DNA of 64,000 bases from Arthrobacter beigongshangensis (GCF_016820585.1 NZ_JADHDX010000005.1:1-64000); one strand, 5' to 3'; positions 27,756 through 37,231 are shown, numbered from the stretch's first letter. Notes: a model not told the origin generated them from the letters alone. Translations and numbers: made by a program.

Positions 27756-28592
27756 ATGAGCGAAGTAATGAATGATAAGAACCGTCATCTTGGTGAAGTA
27801 CTTACAGAGATGGGGCGCGTTATCGTCGCTTTTTCCGGTGGTGTTGACAGTGCATTAGTATTAAAACGTGCACAGGAAGAGCTTGGCGACCAAGTTCTAG
27901 CTGTTGTTGTTGCATCAGAATTGTTCCGCAAACAGGAATTTGAGGATGCAGTCCAATTGGCTAAAGATATGGGTGTTCAAGTATACAAAACAGAAATTAA
28001 AGAATTAGAAAATCCAGACATTGCAGCGAACACGCCTGATAGCTGGTATTACAGTAAGAAAATGCTTTATGCACATCTCAATGATTTAGCTGGGGAGTTA
28101 GGTTATCCGTATGTGCTAGATGGCATGATTATGGACGACTTAGACGATTTCCGCCCAGGAATGAGAGCAAGAACAGAGGCAGGGGCACGTAGCGTTCTTC
28201 AAGAAGTCGGACTATTTAAGCATGAAGTGCGAGAACTTGCAAGTCAACTAGGACTCCCAGTTTGGGATAAACCTGCATCTTGCAGCCTTGCATCAAGAAT
28301 TCCTTACGGTATTGAGCTTGATAAGCATAAGATTGAACAAGTTGATCAGGCCGAAATCTTTTTAGCGAAACTTGGATTTGCTCAAGTACGTGTCCGTCAT
28401 CATGGCAATGTTGCTCGTATTGAAGTAACGCCGGAAGAAATCACGGAATTAGTGAAGCATCGCGATCAAATCCAACTGAAGCTGACATCACTTGGCTTTG
28501 CCTATGTTTCATTGGATTTACGTGGTTACCGCACAGGAAGCATGAACGAAGAGTTATCTGAAGAAGTGTTAGAATCAAAATTAGCACAATAA
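27756..28592 (+). CDS. larE: Nickel-pincer cofactor biosynthesis sulfur transferase
   Basis: LarE, a PP-loop ATP-dependent enzyme that adenylylates P2CMN and donates sulfur to its carboxylates while making the nickel-pincer nucleotide of LarA-type racemases. It shows VAFSGGVDSALVL (PP-loop) and TPDSWYYSKK, DGMIMDDLDDFRPGMRAR and EAGARS. With ATG 27756 (9 bases after GTGAGG) the protein is 278 residues, and the Cys of KPASCSLASR falls at residue 176, the sacrificial-cysteine position of Lactiplantibacillus plantarum LarE. It therefore looks like the sacrificial-Cys type and not the iron-sulfur-dependent type. Its partner gene is uxaE; larA-like, larB and larC-like genes lie about 18-23 kb away. 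Confidence 0.94.
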   Translation: MSEVMNDKNRHLGEVLTEMGRVIVAFSGGVDSALVLKRAQEELGDQVLAVVVASELFRKQEFEDAVQLAKDMGVQVYKTEIKELENPDIAANTPDSWYYSKKMLYAHLNDLAGELGYPYVLDGMIMDDLDDFRPGMRARTEAGARSVLQEVGLFKHEVRELASQLGLPVWDKPASCSLASRIPYGIELDKHKIEQVDQAEIFLAKLGFAQVRVRHHGNVARIEVTPEEITELVKHRDQIQLKLTSLGFAYVSLDLRGYRTGSMNEELSEEVLESKLAQ

Positions 28593-28607
28593 TTTTTTGG
28601 AAATATC

Positions 28608-28645
28608 AAATATGCCCTGCTACTTAATTGTAGTGGGGTATATTT
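28608..28645 (+). terminator. Hairpin after larE
   Basis: An imperfect stem between AAATATGCCCTGCTAC and GTAGTGGGGTATATTT with a short TTAATT loop, 16 bases after the larE stop. It is followed by only weak T-rich sequence. Confidence 0.5.
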
Positions 28646-28755
28646 GTGTATTAAGTCACAACTGATAATTATCCATTTGCTGGGAAAAGTAGGTAAACAC
28701 AGGCTTAAAAACTACCTTTTTCACTTGACACATCTTATTCGATTATCTTGTTCCG

Positions 28756-28900
28756 GATAGTTGCCTGTCGCGTACCTAGACATCAAAACAGCACGGTTAT
28801 TGTATAGAAGTCGTTCAATCTAAAGCGAAACCAAATGTGATTGAACATAGAGTTCCTACTATTGGATCATGTTATTTTTTAGTTAATCAACAGACCTGTA
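28756..28900 (+). repeat. Degenerate interspersed repeat, copy 2
   Basis: It shares GGTTATTGTATAG, then CGTTCAAT(C)TAAAG and TTTTTAGTTAATCAACAGAC with the copy at 53108-53226, and weaker similarity with 7058-7213. The 464-base gap 28593-29056 otherwise holds the larE hairpin and no convincing gene. Confidence 0.5.
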
Positions 28901-29056
28901 TCAAGTCAGTAATTGGACACCGGGTAATAAAAAACTTGAAAAGTAGAGCGTTTACATATAATCTAACTATAGATAAATAATTAATTTGTCGGATAAACAA
29001 AATAATTGGTTGACGAAAAATTCGGTTTTAATCAAAAGTAAGGGAGTAGATGAATT

Positions 29057-30130
29057 ATGAGTAAGGATGGAATGACATATGCGCCAAAAGGTAAGCCAAA
29101 TCCAGTTGTAAAAGAGGGAGAATTTGCGATTGCAGTTGCTGCACTTGATCATGGCCATATTTATGGGATGTGTAATGGTCTAGTGGAGGCGGGTGCCACA
29201 TTGAAATATGTGTTTGATCCAGATAAGAAAAAAGTGGCGGACTTCGTTGAAAAATATCCCGACGTCCACGTAGCAGATTCACTCGAACAAATTTTAACTG
29301 ATGAATCGATTAAATTAGTAGCAGCTGCCGCAATCCCATCTAAGCGTAGTGCGCTTGGTAATCAGGTAATGGAAGCAGGAAAAGATTATTTCACTGATAA
29401 AACGCCATTTACAACGATGTCGCAGTTAGAAGAAACGAAGAAGGTTGTCGAACGAACTGGACAAAAGTATATGGTCTATTTCAGTGAACGTCTCCATGTT
29501 GAAGGAGCCGTATTCGCTGGCGATTTGATTAAAGAAGGGGCAATTGGACGCGTGCTTCAAGTAACAGGTTTTGGTCCACATCGCCTAAATGCACCTAGTA
29601 GACCGGATTGGTTCTTTAATAAGGAACAATACGGTGGAATTCTATGCGATATTGGGAGCCATCAAATTGAACAGTTCTTATATTACGCAGATTGTAAGGA
29701 TGCTAAAATTTTGCATAGTAAAGTAGCAAACTATAATAACCCTGAATATCCGGAGTTAGAAGATTATGGTGATACTACATTAGTTGGCGATAATGGCGCA
29801 ACACAATATTTCAAAGTGGACTGGTTTACACCCGATGGTTTAAGTACATGGGGAGATGGACGTACGTTCATTACGGGAACAGAAGGAACAATTGAAATCC
29901 GTAAATACGTCGATGTGGCAAGAGAAGAAACAGGAGATCATCTATTCTTGGTGAATAAAGAGGGCGAGAAACATTACAAGCTATCAGGTGAAGTAGGATT
30001 TCCTTTCTTTGGTGAACTGATTTTAGATTGTATTCATCGTACAGAAAAAGCGATGACACAGGCGCATGCATTTAAAGCAGCTGAACTATGCTTACTCGCA
30101 CAAGAACAAGCGATAGTCGTATCTAAGTGA
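29057..30130 (+). CDS. Gfo/Idh/MocA-family oxidoreductase
   Basis: A 357-residue NAD(P)-dependent oxidoreductase. The nucleotide-binding N-terminus (FAIAVAALDHGHIYGMCNGLVEAG) is followed by the conserved-lysine region in TDKTPFTTMSQLEE, where the usual EKP reads DKTPF. The substrate-binding segment is YGGILCDIGSHQIEQFLYY. GGGAG lies 11 bases before ATG. It precedes the second ABC importer but has its own terminator, so it forms a separate transcript. The substrate is not known. Confidence 0.82.
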   Translation: MSKDGMTYAPKGKPNPVVKEGEFAIAVAALDHGHIYGMCNGLVEAGATLKYVFDPDKKKVADFVEKYPDVHVADSLEQILTDESIKLVAAAAIPSKRSALGNQVMEAGKDYFTDKTPFTTMSQLEETKKVVERTGQKYMVYFSERLHVEGAVFAGDLIKEGAIGRVLQVTGFGPHRLNAPSRPDWFFNKEQYGGILCDIGSHQIEQFLYYADCKDAKILHSKVANYNNPEYPELEDYGDTTLVGDNGATQYFKVDWFTPDGLSTWGDGRTFITGTEGTIEIRKYVDVAREETGDHLFLVNKEGEKHYKLSGEVGFPFFGELILDCIHRTEKAMTQAHAFKAAELCLLAQEQAIVVSK

Positions 30131-30136
30131 ACTATA

Positions 30137-30182
30137 AAACTGGCCACATCTCAATATTATTGAGGTGTGGCCAGTTTTTTTC
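30137..30182 (+). terminator. Strong terminator
   Basis: AAACTGGCCACATCTCAAT and ATTGAGGTGTGGCCAGTTT form a long stem (one G-U pair) with a three-base loop, then a T-run. Confidence 0.92.
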
Positions 30183-30268
30183 TGGAATAGAATGTGCTGA
30201 TTTTCGGTTGAAATGGAGGATTTTAAACTACAAAACATCAAATTTAACCTTCAGAAGTATCTCAATAA

Positions 30269-30297
30269 GGTAAAGATTTTGTCATTTAGGTAAAGAT
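30269..30297 (+). promoter_or_regulatory. AraC-type direct-repeat site A
   Basis: Two copies of GGTAAAGAT start 20 bases apart (30269 and 30289), followed by AGTACAT. The same arrangement occurs at 33807-33835 and 39762-39790. Two direct repeats about two helical turns apart are typical of AraC-family activators. The response regulator at 37232-38848 is the likely binder. Confidence 0.65.
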
Positions 30298-30307
30298 AGT
30301 ACATTGT

Positions 30308-30321
30308 TGAAAGCGATTACA
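30308..30321 (+). promoter_or_regulatory. cre (CcpA) site
   Basis: TGAAAGCGATTACA is a perfect match to TGWAANCGNTNWCA, next to site A and upstream of the importer operon. Confidence 0.8.
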
Positions 30322-30364
30322 CTCCATATAATTAACCTAACATAAAGAAGCTGAGGTGAACGAT

Positions 30365-31312
30365 ATGCAAAGTGTATCAAATGCGCAGTCGAATAAAATA
30401 CGCAAAAAATCCAAAAGGCGTAATAAAACTCCCTTTGGTGGCTGGAAAGAGAATGTTGCAGGTTATTTATTTATTGCACCAATGTTTATCGGAACATCTG
30501 TATTAGTTCTATTTCCGATCATCTCCTCACTAGTATTAAGTTTTACAAACTGGAATTTTGTATCTGGTTTTGAGGGGGCTAGTTTTGTCGGGATAGAAAA
30601 CTTTAAGAAATTATTTACAACCAACTTGTTTCATAAGGCGTTAATCAACAACTTTATTTTGTTACTTGCGGTACCAGTAACCCTCATCATTTCATTAGCT
30701 TTAGCGGTCATTATTAATAAGCATGTTTATTTAAAAGATATGTTTAAAGTAATTTACTTCATGCCTTTTATTTCTAGTGTCGTTGCAGTGGCAGTCGTAT
30801 TCCAAGTACTATTTCATCCATCCAAAGGGCCGATTAACCAATTACTCATGTCATTAGGTGTTGAAAATCCTCCAGGGTGGATTGCAGATATTTCATTTTC
30901 GTTACCTTCTGTTATGCTCATCATGATCTGGACAGGAATTGGCTTTAACTTAATCATTTATTTAGCTGGGCTACAAAATATTCCGAAAGAATTGTATGAA
31001 GCAGCACAGATGGACGGAGCATCATCTTGGTATCAATTTACTAAAATAACAGTTCCGTTAGTATCACCAACAACCTTCTTATTATTAATTACAGGTGTTA
31101 TTTCAAGCTTTAAAGTATTTGACTTAATTATTGTATTAACAAATGGTGGACCTGCGAATTCAACGCTAACGCCAGTCGTCTATCTTTACCAACAAGCGTT
31201 CCTTGAGTTGAAAACAGGCTATGCATCAGCAATCTCGCTTGTATTGTTTATCCTAATACTAATTATCACATATATTCAATTTATCGTTCAGAAGAAATGG
31301 GTAAACTATTAA
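30365..31312 (+). CDS. Sugar ABC transporter permease (MalF/UgpA type)
   Basis: CUT1-type permease of about 315 residues with a basic N-terminus (KIRKKSKRRNK) and six helices. The EAA loop is EAAQMDGASSWYQFTKITVP. ATG 30365 is chosen because GAGGTG precedes it by 6 bases; an upstream GTG at 30356 overlaps that site. It forms an importer with the next permease and the two binding proteins downstream. Probable substrate: pectin-derived mono- or oligogalacturonides, from context only. Confidence 0.9.
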   Translation: MQSVSNAQSNKIRKKSKRRNKTPFGGWKENVAGYLFIAPMFIGTSVLVLFPIISSLVLSFTNWNFVSGFEGASFVGIENFKKLFTTNLFHKALINNFILLLAVPVTLIISLALAVIINKHVYLKDMFKVIYFMPFISSVVAVAVVFQVLFHPSKGPINQLLMSLGVENPPGWIADISFSLPSVMLIMIWTGIGFNLIIYLAGLQNIPKELYEAAQMDGASSWYQFTKITVPLVSPTTFLLLITGVISSFKVFDLIIVLTNGGPANSTLTPVVYLYQQAFLELKTGYASAISLVLFILILIITYIQFIVQKKWVNY

Positions 31313-31328
31313 TTTAAAGGGGGGCAGT

Positions 31329-32171
31329 ATGATGACAACGACTAAAGGAATAGACATAAAAAAATTAATCATGACAATTATCATGGCAATCATCGGTATT
31401 ATCTTTTTAATGCCATTCATCTGGATGATTTCTGCATCTTTTAAAGTGGAAACTGATGTTCTGACTTATCCTATTCAGTGGATTCCAGAAACGTGGAATG
31501 CCGTTGAGAACTATAAGGGAGTTTGGACAGGAACGATGCCGTTCTTGTTACTCTATTGGAACTCGATCAAGGTAACGGTGTTAACAACAATCACTTCAGT
31601 TACCGTGTCATCTTTAGCGGCATATGGCTTTGCAAAAATTAATTTTAGAGGTTCAAACTTCTTGTTCCTAATTATATTGGCTACATTTATGATTCCGCCA
31701 CAAACATTACTGGTAACACAGTTTTTGTTATTTAGATGGTTAGGACTCTACGATACACATATGGGTCTGATTCTCCTAAATAGTTTCAGTGTATTCGGTA
31801 CATTTATGTTGCGACAGTTTTATCTAGGCATTAGTAATGAACTCATTGAATCCGCAAGAATGGATGGGGCAGGGCATTTCCGTATTTTCGCATCGATTGC
31901 GTTACCGCTTGTCCGACCGGCAATTGCAACTTATGCCATTTTACGTTTTATTTGGACATGGAATGATTTCCAAAATCCATTAATTTTTTTGAGAACAAAA
32001 GAACTCTATACGATACAACTCGGGGTGCAGAGCTTTGCGGATCAGCATGGCAGCATTTACTCCTTGATGATGGCAGCATCTGTATCTGCGATTATCCCGT
32101 TATTAATCATTTTTATCATCGGGCAGAAACATGTTATTGAAGGCATTCAGCTCGGTGGCGTAAAAGGATAA
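31329..32171 (+). CDS. Sugar ABC transporter permease (MalG/UgpE type)
   Basis: A 280-residue permease with six helices and the EAA loop ESARMDGAGHFRIFASIALP. The C-terminal GQKHVIEGIQLGGVKG is typical of CUT1 MalG-like subunits. AAAGGGGGG lies just upstream. No ATPase is encoded nearby. Confidence 0.9.
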   Translation: MMTTTKGIDIKKLIMTIIMAIIGIIFLMPFIWMISASFKVETDVLTYPIQWIPETWNAVENYKGVWTGTMPFLLLYWNSIKVTVLTTITSVTVSSLAAYGFAKINFRGSNFLFLIILATFMIPPQTLLVTQFLLFRWLGLYDTHMGLILLNSFSVFGTFMLRQFYLGISNELIESARMDGAGHFRIFASIALPLVRPAIATYAILRFIWTWNDFQNPLIFLRTKELYTIQLGVQSFADQHGSIYSLMMAASVSAIIPLLIIFIIGQKHVIEGIQLGGVKG

Positions 32172-32244
32172 GACACAGTTATCAAACCTTGCGGTAATAA
32201 TGGAGGTTTCATATAATAAACGAACTATAGAGGGGGAAATTGTT

Positions 32245-33579
32245 TTGAAGAAAAAATGGAGTCTTGGATGGATCGTTACACTTATTGCAATGCTTGTTTT
32301 GTCGGCATGCTCAGGGGGAGATGACGCTAGTAAGTCAGGAGAAAAAGCTGGCGATGACACTAGTAAGTCAGGTGAAGAAATCACATTGAAATTTGTTCAC
32401 TGGGTTAATGAAGATGTAGGAAAATGGCAGCCTGTGATTGATAAATATGAGGCTGCAAATCCAGGAGTCAAAATTGAATCGATTCCACTAGTCGATAACA
32501 TGGCTGCTTTAGATTACTTTAAACAATTAGATTTGATGGCATCAGCAGGCGAAAAGCTTGATATTATCATGTTTAATAATCCAAATGAACTCGTAAAAAG
32601 AATCGATGCTGGCTTAGTTGCACCGATTGATGAATTTTTGGATGGAGAAGGTATTGATATTAATGAGGTTTATAACAACAGTTATGGCCCAGTAGATGGC
32701 AATTATTATGGCTTACCAATGAAAAATATTACTGGTCTGATTATGATGAACAAAAGTCATTTAGATGAAGCGGGTTTAGAAATCCCGACAGAATGGACAT
32801 GGGATGACTACCGTGACTATGCTAAGAAAATGACGACTGATCAACATTATGGCTCTTATTTACACACATGGCATGAGATATATTCAGGTTTGAAATTAGC
32901 AAGTAAGCCAGAAGAAACATTACTTCTAAAAGAAGATGGCACATCGAATGCAGAAGATCCAATGCTACGGGAATCACTGGAACTTCGTTATCAAATGGAG
33001 CAAGAGGATAAATCATCTGTTCCCTATTTTGAAACATTTTCACAGAAATTAGATTACCGTCAGCAAATATTCTCACAAGAAGCAAGTATGATCCCGACTT
33101 TTAGTTTCATGATTACCGAGTGGGGACAATACACTCCAGACTTTGAAATTGCCTGGGCACCATGGCCTCAAAATGAAAAAGGAACAAATTTTTCAGGTAT
33201 GTCAGGAGATTTACTCACTGTTTCCAAGACTTCAGATCATAAACAAGAAGCCTATGACTTTATGCGTTGGATGTCAACAGAAGGAATCGTGGAACAAGGT
33301 GTATGGACACCTTCATGGAAAGAGGCTGACTTAGACACAGTGCTCGATACTTTAGTAAGTGGAACTTCAAATCCAGATGCGATTCATATGGAATCCCTGA
33401 AACATGCACTGACTTCTGTTCAACCAAATAAAACATTTGCCCCAGCACCGTATATTACGGAAGTAAACACAGAATTTGGCGCGGAAGCTGAGATGTATCT
33501 GTTAGGTGAACAAGATCTAGATAAGACGATGGAGAATGTTAAGAAGAGGATTCAAGCGGTCGTTGATGCTAACCAATAA
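32245..33579 (+). CDS. Sugar ABC transporter substrate-binding lipoprotein, copy 1
   Basis: Extracellular family 1 solute-binding protein of about 444 residues. The signal starts LKKKWSLGWIVTLIAMLVLSAC with the lipobox Cys at its end. The start is taken as TTG 32245, 8 bases after AGAGGGGG; the open frame upstream has no ribosome binding site. The binding domain has FVHWVNED, MNKSHLDEAGLEIPTEWTWDDY and MRWMSTEGIVEQG. It is nearly identical to the protein at 34004-35347, apart from the linker after the lipobox. Confidence 0.9.
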   Translation: MKKKWSLGWIVTLIAMLVLSACSGGDDASKSGEKAGDDTSKSGEEITLKFVHWVNEDVGKWQPVIDKYEAANPGVKIESIPLVDNMAALDYFKQLDLMASAGEKLDIIMFNNPNELVKRIDAGLVAPIDEFLDGEGIDINEVYNNSYGPVDGNYYGLPMKNITGLIMMNKSHLDEAGLEIPTEWTWDDYRDYAKKMTTDQHYGSYLHTWHEIYSGLKLASKPEETLLLKEDGTSNAEDPMLRESLELRYQMEQEDKSSVPYFETFSQKLDYRQQIFSQEASMIPTFSFMITEWGQYTPDFEIAWAPWPQNEKGTNFSGMSGDLLTVSKTSDHKQEAYDFMRWMSTEGIVEQGVWTPSWKEADLDTVLDTLVSGTSNPDAIHMESLKHALTSVQPNKTFAPAPYITEVNTEFGAEAEMYLLGEQDLDKTMENVKKRIQAVVDANQ

Positions 33580-33592
33580 TAGAATATGATGA

Positions 33593-33628
33593 ATAGAGGG
33601 GGGACAATACAGTTCTCTCTCTATTTTT
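33593..33628 (+). terminator. Terminator after binding-protein copy 1
   Basis: ATAGAGGGGGGAC pairs with GTTCTCTCTCTAT (G-U pairs), followed by TTTTT. The same terminator follows copy 2, so it was duplicated with the gene. Confidence 0.75.
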
Positions 33629-33806
33629 GTGCGCACAGTATGAGCGTAATCCACAGGGAGAAGTCCTGGACTTCGAGGATAGAACTATATAAGAGAAGTG
33701 ATTTCCTAACGACTTAGATTTAGTTTATAAAGAGGCTGATTTTTCATTTGTGAAATGCACCAAAAAAATAATTAGGGAAATTAAAGTATTAGGAATATTC
33801 AAACTA

Positions 33807-33835
33807 GGTAAAGATTTTTTCAATTAAGTAAAAAT
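33807..33835 (+). promoter_or_regulatory. AraC-type direct-repeat site B
   Basis: GGTAAAGAT (33807) and AGTAAAAAT (33827), 20 bases apart and followed by AGTACAT, match site A. The surrounding region through 33905 is a near copy of 30241-30363, showing that the promoter was duplicated. Confidence 0.65.
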
Positions 33836-33845
33836 AGTACATTGT

Positions 33846-33859
33846 TGAAAGCGGTTACA
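33846..33859 (+). promoter_or_regulatory. cre (CcpA) site
   Basis: TGAAAGCGGTTACA is a perfect match to the cre consensus. It differs by one base from the copy at 30308-30321, in the duplicated promoter. Confidence 0.8.
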
Positions 33860-34003
33860 CTCCATATAATTAACCTAACATAAGAAACTAAGGCGAACGA
33901 TCTATCGGAGAATTACGGAGTCATAGGATAAAATGCTGATATTAAACCTTTTTTGAATATAAAAGGTTTCATATACAAATCAAACAACAGAGGGGGAATT
34001 GTA

Positions 34004-35347
34004 TTGAAGAAAAAACGGGGTCTAATATGGATAGTTACACTTATTGCGATGCTTGTATTATCGGCATGCGCAGGTGACAAGGGAAGTGAAGGCACTAGTG
34101 AGCCGGGAGAAAAAGCTGGTGATGATGCTAGTAAGTCAGGTGAAGAAATCACTTTAAAATTTGTGCACTGGATTAATGAAGGTGTAGGAAAATGGCAGCC
34201 TGTGATTGATAAATATGAGGCTGAACATCCAGGTATCAAGATTGAATCGATACCATTAGTCGATAATATGACTGCTCTAGATTATTTTAAACAATTAGAT
34301 TTGATGGCATCTGCAGGAGAAAAGCTTGATATTATTATGTTTAATAATCCAAATGATCTCGCAAAAAGAATTGACGCTGGCTTAGTTGCACCGATTGATG
34401 AATTTTTGGATGCAGAAGGTATTGACATTAATGAGGTTTATAACAACAGTTATGGACCAGTAGATGGCAATTATTATGGTTTACCAATGAAAAACGTTTC
34501 TGGCCTTGTTATGATGAATAAAGGTCATTTAGATGAAGCAGGTTTAGAAATCCCAACAGAATGGACATGGGATGACTATCGTGACTATGCAAAAGCATTG
34601 ACGACTGATCAACATTATGGCTCTTATTTACACACATGGCACGAGACATATTCAGCATTGAAATTAGTCAGTAAATCAGAAGAAACGTTACTTCTAAAAG
34701 AAGATGGTTCATCGAATGCGGAGGATCCACTGCTACGGGAATCACTGGAACTTCGTTATCAACTAGAACAAGTAGACAAATCATCCGTTCCATACTTTGA
34801 AACATTCTCACAAAAATTAAATTACCGTCAGCAATTTTTCTCACAAGAAGCAAGTATGATTCCGACTTTTAGTTTCATGATTACGGAGTGGGGCGAATTC
34901 GCACCAGACTTTGAAATTGTATGGGCGCCATGGCCACAAAATGAAAAAGGAGAAAACTTCACAGTTATGTCAGGTGATTTACTAAGTGTTTCCAAGACTT
35001 CTGACCATAAACAAGAAGCCTATGACTTTATGCGTTGGATGTCAACGGAAGGGATTGTGGAACAAGGTGTGTGGACACCTTCTTGGAAAGAGGCTGATTT
35101 AGACACTGTGCTAGATACTTTGGTAAGTGGAACTTCAAATCCAGAAGCCATCGATTTACCATCATTGAAACATTCGTTGACTTCTCTTCAACCGAATAAA
35201 GCATTTGCCCCAGCACCGTATATTACGGAAGTAAACACAGAATTTGGTGCGGAGGCTGAGATGTATCTACTAGGAGAACAAGATCTAGATAAAACGATGG
35301 ACAATGTCAAGAAAAGGATTCAAGCGGTCGTTGATGCCAATCAATAA
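34004..35347 (+). CDS. Sugar ABC transporter substrate-binding lipoprotein, copy 2
   Basis: A second family 1 binding lipoprotein of about 447 residues, roughly 90 percent identical by eye to the one at 32245-33579 in the mature domain. The signal is LKKKRGLIWIVTLIAMLVLSAC; the linker after Cys is different and longer (AGDKGSEGTSEPGEK). TTG 34004 is the start, again after AGAGGGGG. It has its own copy of the AraC-type site, cre and terminator, so it can be transcribed independently of the permeases. Changes at residues such as I/V, K/A and E/D suggest slight divergence in ligand preference, which cannot be resolved here. Confidence 0.9.
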   Translation: MKKKRGLIWIVTLIAMLVLSACAGDKGSEGTSEPGEKAGDDASKSGEEITLKFVHWINEGVGKWQPVIDKYEAEHPGIKIESIPLVDNMTALDYFKQLDLMASAGEKLDIIMFNNPNDLAKRIDAGLVAPIDEFLDAEGIDINEVYNNSYGPVDGNYYGLPMKNVSGLVMMNKGHLDEAGLEIPTEWTWDDYRDYAKALTTDQHYGSYLHTWHETYSALKLVSKSEETLLLKEDGSSNAEDPLLRESLELRYQLEQVDKSSVPYFETFSQKLNYRQQFFSQEASMIPTFSFMITEWGEFAPDFEIVWAPWPQNEKGENFTVMSGDLLSVSKTSDHKQEAYDFMRWMSTEGIVEQGVWTPSWKEADLDTVLDTLVSGTSNPEAIDLPSLKHSLTSLQPNKAFAPAPYITEVNTEFGAEAEMYLLGEQDLDKTMDNVKKRIQAVVDANQ

Positions 35348-35364
35348 ATAGAATATGATGAATG

Positions 35365-35397
35365 GAGAGGGGACCATACAGTTCCCTCTCTATTTTT
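35365..35397 (+). terminator. Terminator after binding-protein copy 2
   Basis: GAGAGGGGAC pairs with GTTCCCTCTC, followed by TATTTTT. It probably separates the binding-protein transcript from the sensor genes. Confidence 0.8.
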
Positions 35398-35425
35398 ACC
35401 TTTGTGAAGGGAGGTTGTAATAATA

Positions 35426-37225
35426 GTGAGGAGAATAGTGGGAAAATTAAATGAAATGACATTACGTAGTCGATTATTAGTAGCAATTTTTCTTTGTATT
35501 TTATTACCATGGGTGAGCACTTATATTGTTTCCAACTATTTTACGAAAGATGTTTTAGAAGTACGTGCAGTTAAGCAATCGAAGGATACGTTAAGCATGA
35601 TAGAAATGAGTATGAAAAGAATTCTCGATGATGCGATGTATACATCGAACTTTATTCAATTCGATACAAATTTTAACCGTCTATTAAAATCTAATCAGTC
35701 GTTCGATTCGAATTCACCGGAATCTATCAACATTGCAAACAGGTTACATTATTTGCAGGTTTCAAAGAGGTTGACAGACATTACTGACATGTTTTCTTAT
35801 ACATATGTGACGATTCTTTTTGAAAATGGTTTGTACTATACGAATTATCCAATCTCTGAAAATAACCCATTAACATTTCGGGATAAGCCGTGGTTTTCTG
35901 AACTAAAAGATTTGCAGTTTTATCAGACGAATTGGATTGGCGTGCATCCAACCTATATTCAGTCAGAAAAGGAATCGGACCCCTATTTAATCAGTATGGC
36001 TAGAACAATTAAAGGATCGAATCACTCGAATATCTATCTCATTATAAGCATTGAAGAAAAAGAAGTTCGAGAGTTTTTCAATAATTTTCAAAATGACACG
36101 GAAGCAGTGTTCTTTTTGACTGATAATAAGGGTAAGATTTATTCCAGCCTTGACACTGAGAAAATTGGTAGTCATTTGTCCTATGACATCACGAGTAAAG
36201 AGCACCAGATTGTCGAATACAATGATGAGGATCATTTACTCGTTTCTTATCCTGTCTCTTATGCAAACTGGCGATTAGTAAGCTTAGTTCCCTATAAAGA
36301 AACAATCGGTACGATTAATACGGTGACAAGAACAACTATCCTTATTCAAGGAGCATTGTTACTATTGTTTTTGTTTGCATTAATTATTCTAATTCGGGAA
36401 ATAACGAAACCTGTAACGAAATTAAGTTTCGTTACTAAATCGGTTGAACAGGGAAATTTGGATGTTCGAGCAAATGTGTCCGGAAATAGTGATGTGGCGA
36501 AATTAGCCCATTCCTTCGATCATATGCTCGATCGGATTGAAGAGATGATTGAGCAAGTAAAGGAGCGGGAGGAAGAAAAGCGTATGGCAGAACTTGAAAT
36601 GCTGCAAGCGCAAATCAATCCCCACTTTCTTTTCAATGTACTAAATTCGATTCGTTTAAAAATTCGTTTAAGTGGTGATAAGGACAGTGCGCAATTGATT
36701 TATTCTTTGTCCGCATTACTGCGAATGACGATTAATCGCAACAATGCATTTATCCCGTTAAGTGAAGAACTAACCATAGTAAGACATTATCTGCAGCTCA
36801 TGAATTTCAGACATCAGGATGATATTCAATTAGAAGCCTTTATGTCGAAAAAGGTTGAAGAAATCAAAATTCCTAGATTTTTCTTACAACCAATCGTTGA
36901 AAATGCATTCATACATGGATATAATCATGGCAATGGCACCATCATTATCATGGCGACTCTAAAAGATAATAATCGCTTACAGTTGCAAGTGACCGATGAT
37001 GGAAGTGGCATGGATGAAATGACATTAGAGTCTTTAAAAAGAGAAGTTTTTGCTCCGAAAAATGAAACAAAAACAAAAAACACTCGCTCCTTTAATGGCA
37101 TTGGTGTACAAAATGTATTCCAAAGAATGCAAATGATTTACGGTGATGATTTCAAGCTGGAGATTGAAAGTATAGAAGGCGTTGGAACCACCTTTACCTT
37201 TAATATCCCGATTGAGAAGGAGTGA
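35426..37225 (+). CDS. Sensor histidine kinase (YesM/LytS family)
   Basis: A 599-residue membrane kinase. Helix 1 is at about 15-35, an extracellular Cache-type sensor follows to about 290, helix 2 is at about 302-322 and a HAMP domain follows (REITKPVTKLSFVTKSVEQG). The His_kinase motif is EMLQAQINPHFLFNVLNSIR with phosphoacceptor His400, then ATP-binding motifs QPIVENAFIHGYNHG and DDGSGMD. The likely start is GTG 35426 after GGGAGG. It is paired with the AraC-type response regulator 6 bases downstream. It probably senses an external pectic sugar for the neighbouring importer. Confidence 0.92.
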   Translation: MRRIVGKLNEMTLRSRLLVAIFLCILLPWVSTYIVSNYFTKDVLEVRAVKQSKDTLSMIEMSMKRILDDAMYTSNFIQFDTNFNRLLKSNQSFDSNSPESINIANRLHYLQVSKRLTDITDMFSYTYVTILFENGLYYTNYPISENNPLTFRDKPWFSELKDLQFYQTNWIGVHPTYIQSEKESDPYLISMARTIKGSNHSNIYLIISIEEKEVREFFNNFQNDTEAVFFLTDNKGKIYSSLDTEKIGSHLSYDITSKEHQIVEYNDEDHLLVSYPVSYANWRLVSLVPYKETIGTINTVTRTTILIQGALLLLFLFALIILIREITKPVTKLSFVTKSVEQGNLDVRANVSGNSDVAKLAHSFDHMLDRIEEMIEQVKEREEEKRMAELEMLQAQINPHFLFNVLNSIRLKIRLSGDKDSAQLIYSLSALLRMTINRNNAFIPLSEELTIVRHYLQLMNFRHQDDIQLEAFMSKKVEEIKIPRFFLQPIVENAFIHGYNHGNGTIIIMATLKDNNRLQLQVTDDGSGMDEMTLESLKREVFAPKNETKTKNTRSFNGIGVQNVFQRMQMIYGDDFKLEIESIEGVGTTFTFNIPIEKE

Positions 37226-37231
37226 TAAGCG

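Noticed and set aside
28927..28960. cre site upstream of the 29057 dehydrogenase (GCGTTTACA half)
   Set aside because: Only one half matches; at least three mismatches elsewhere.
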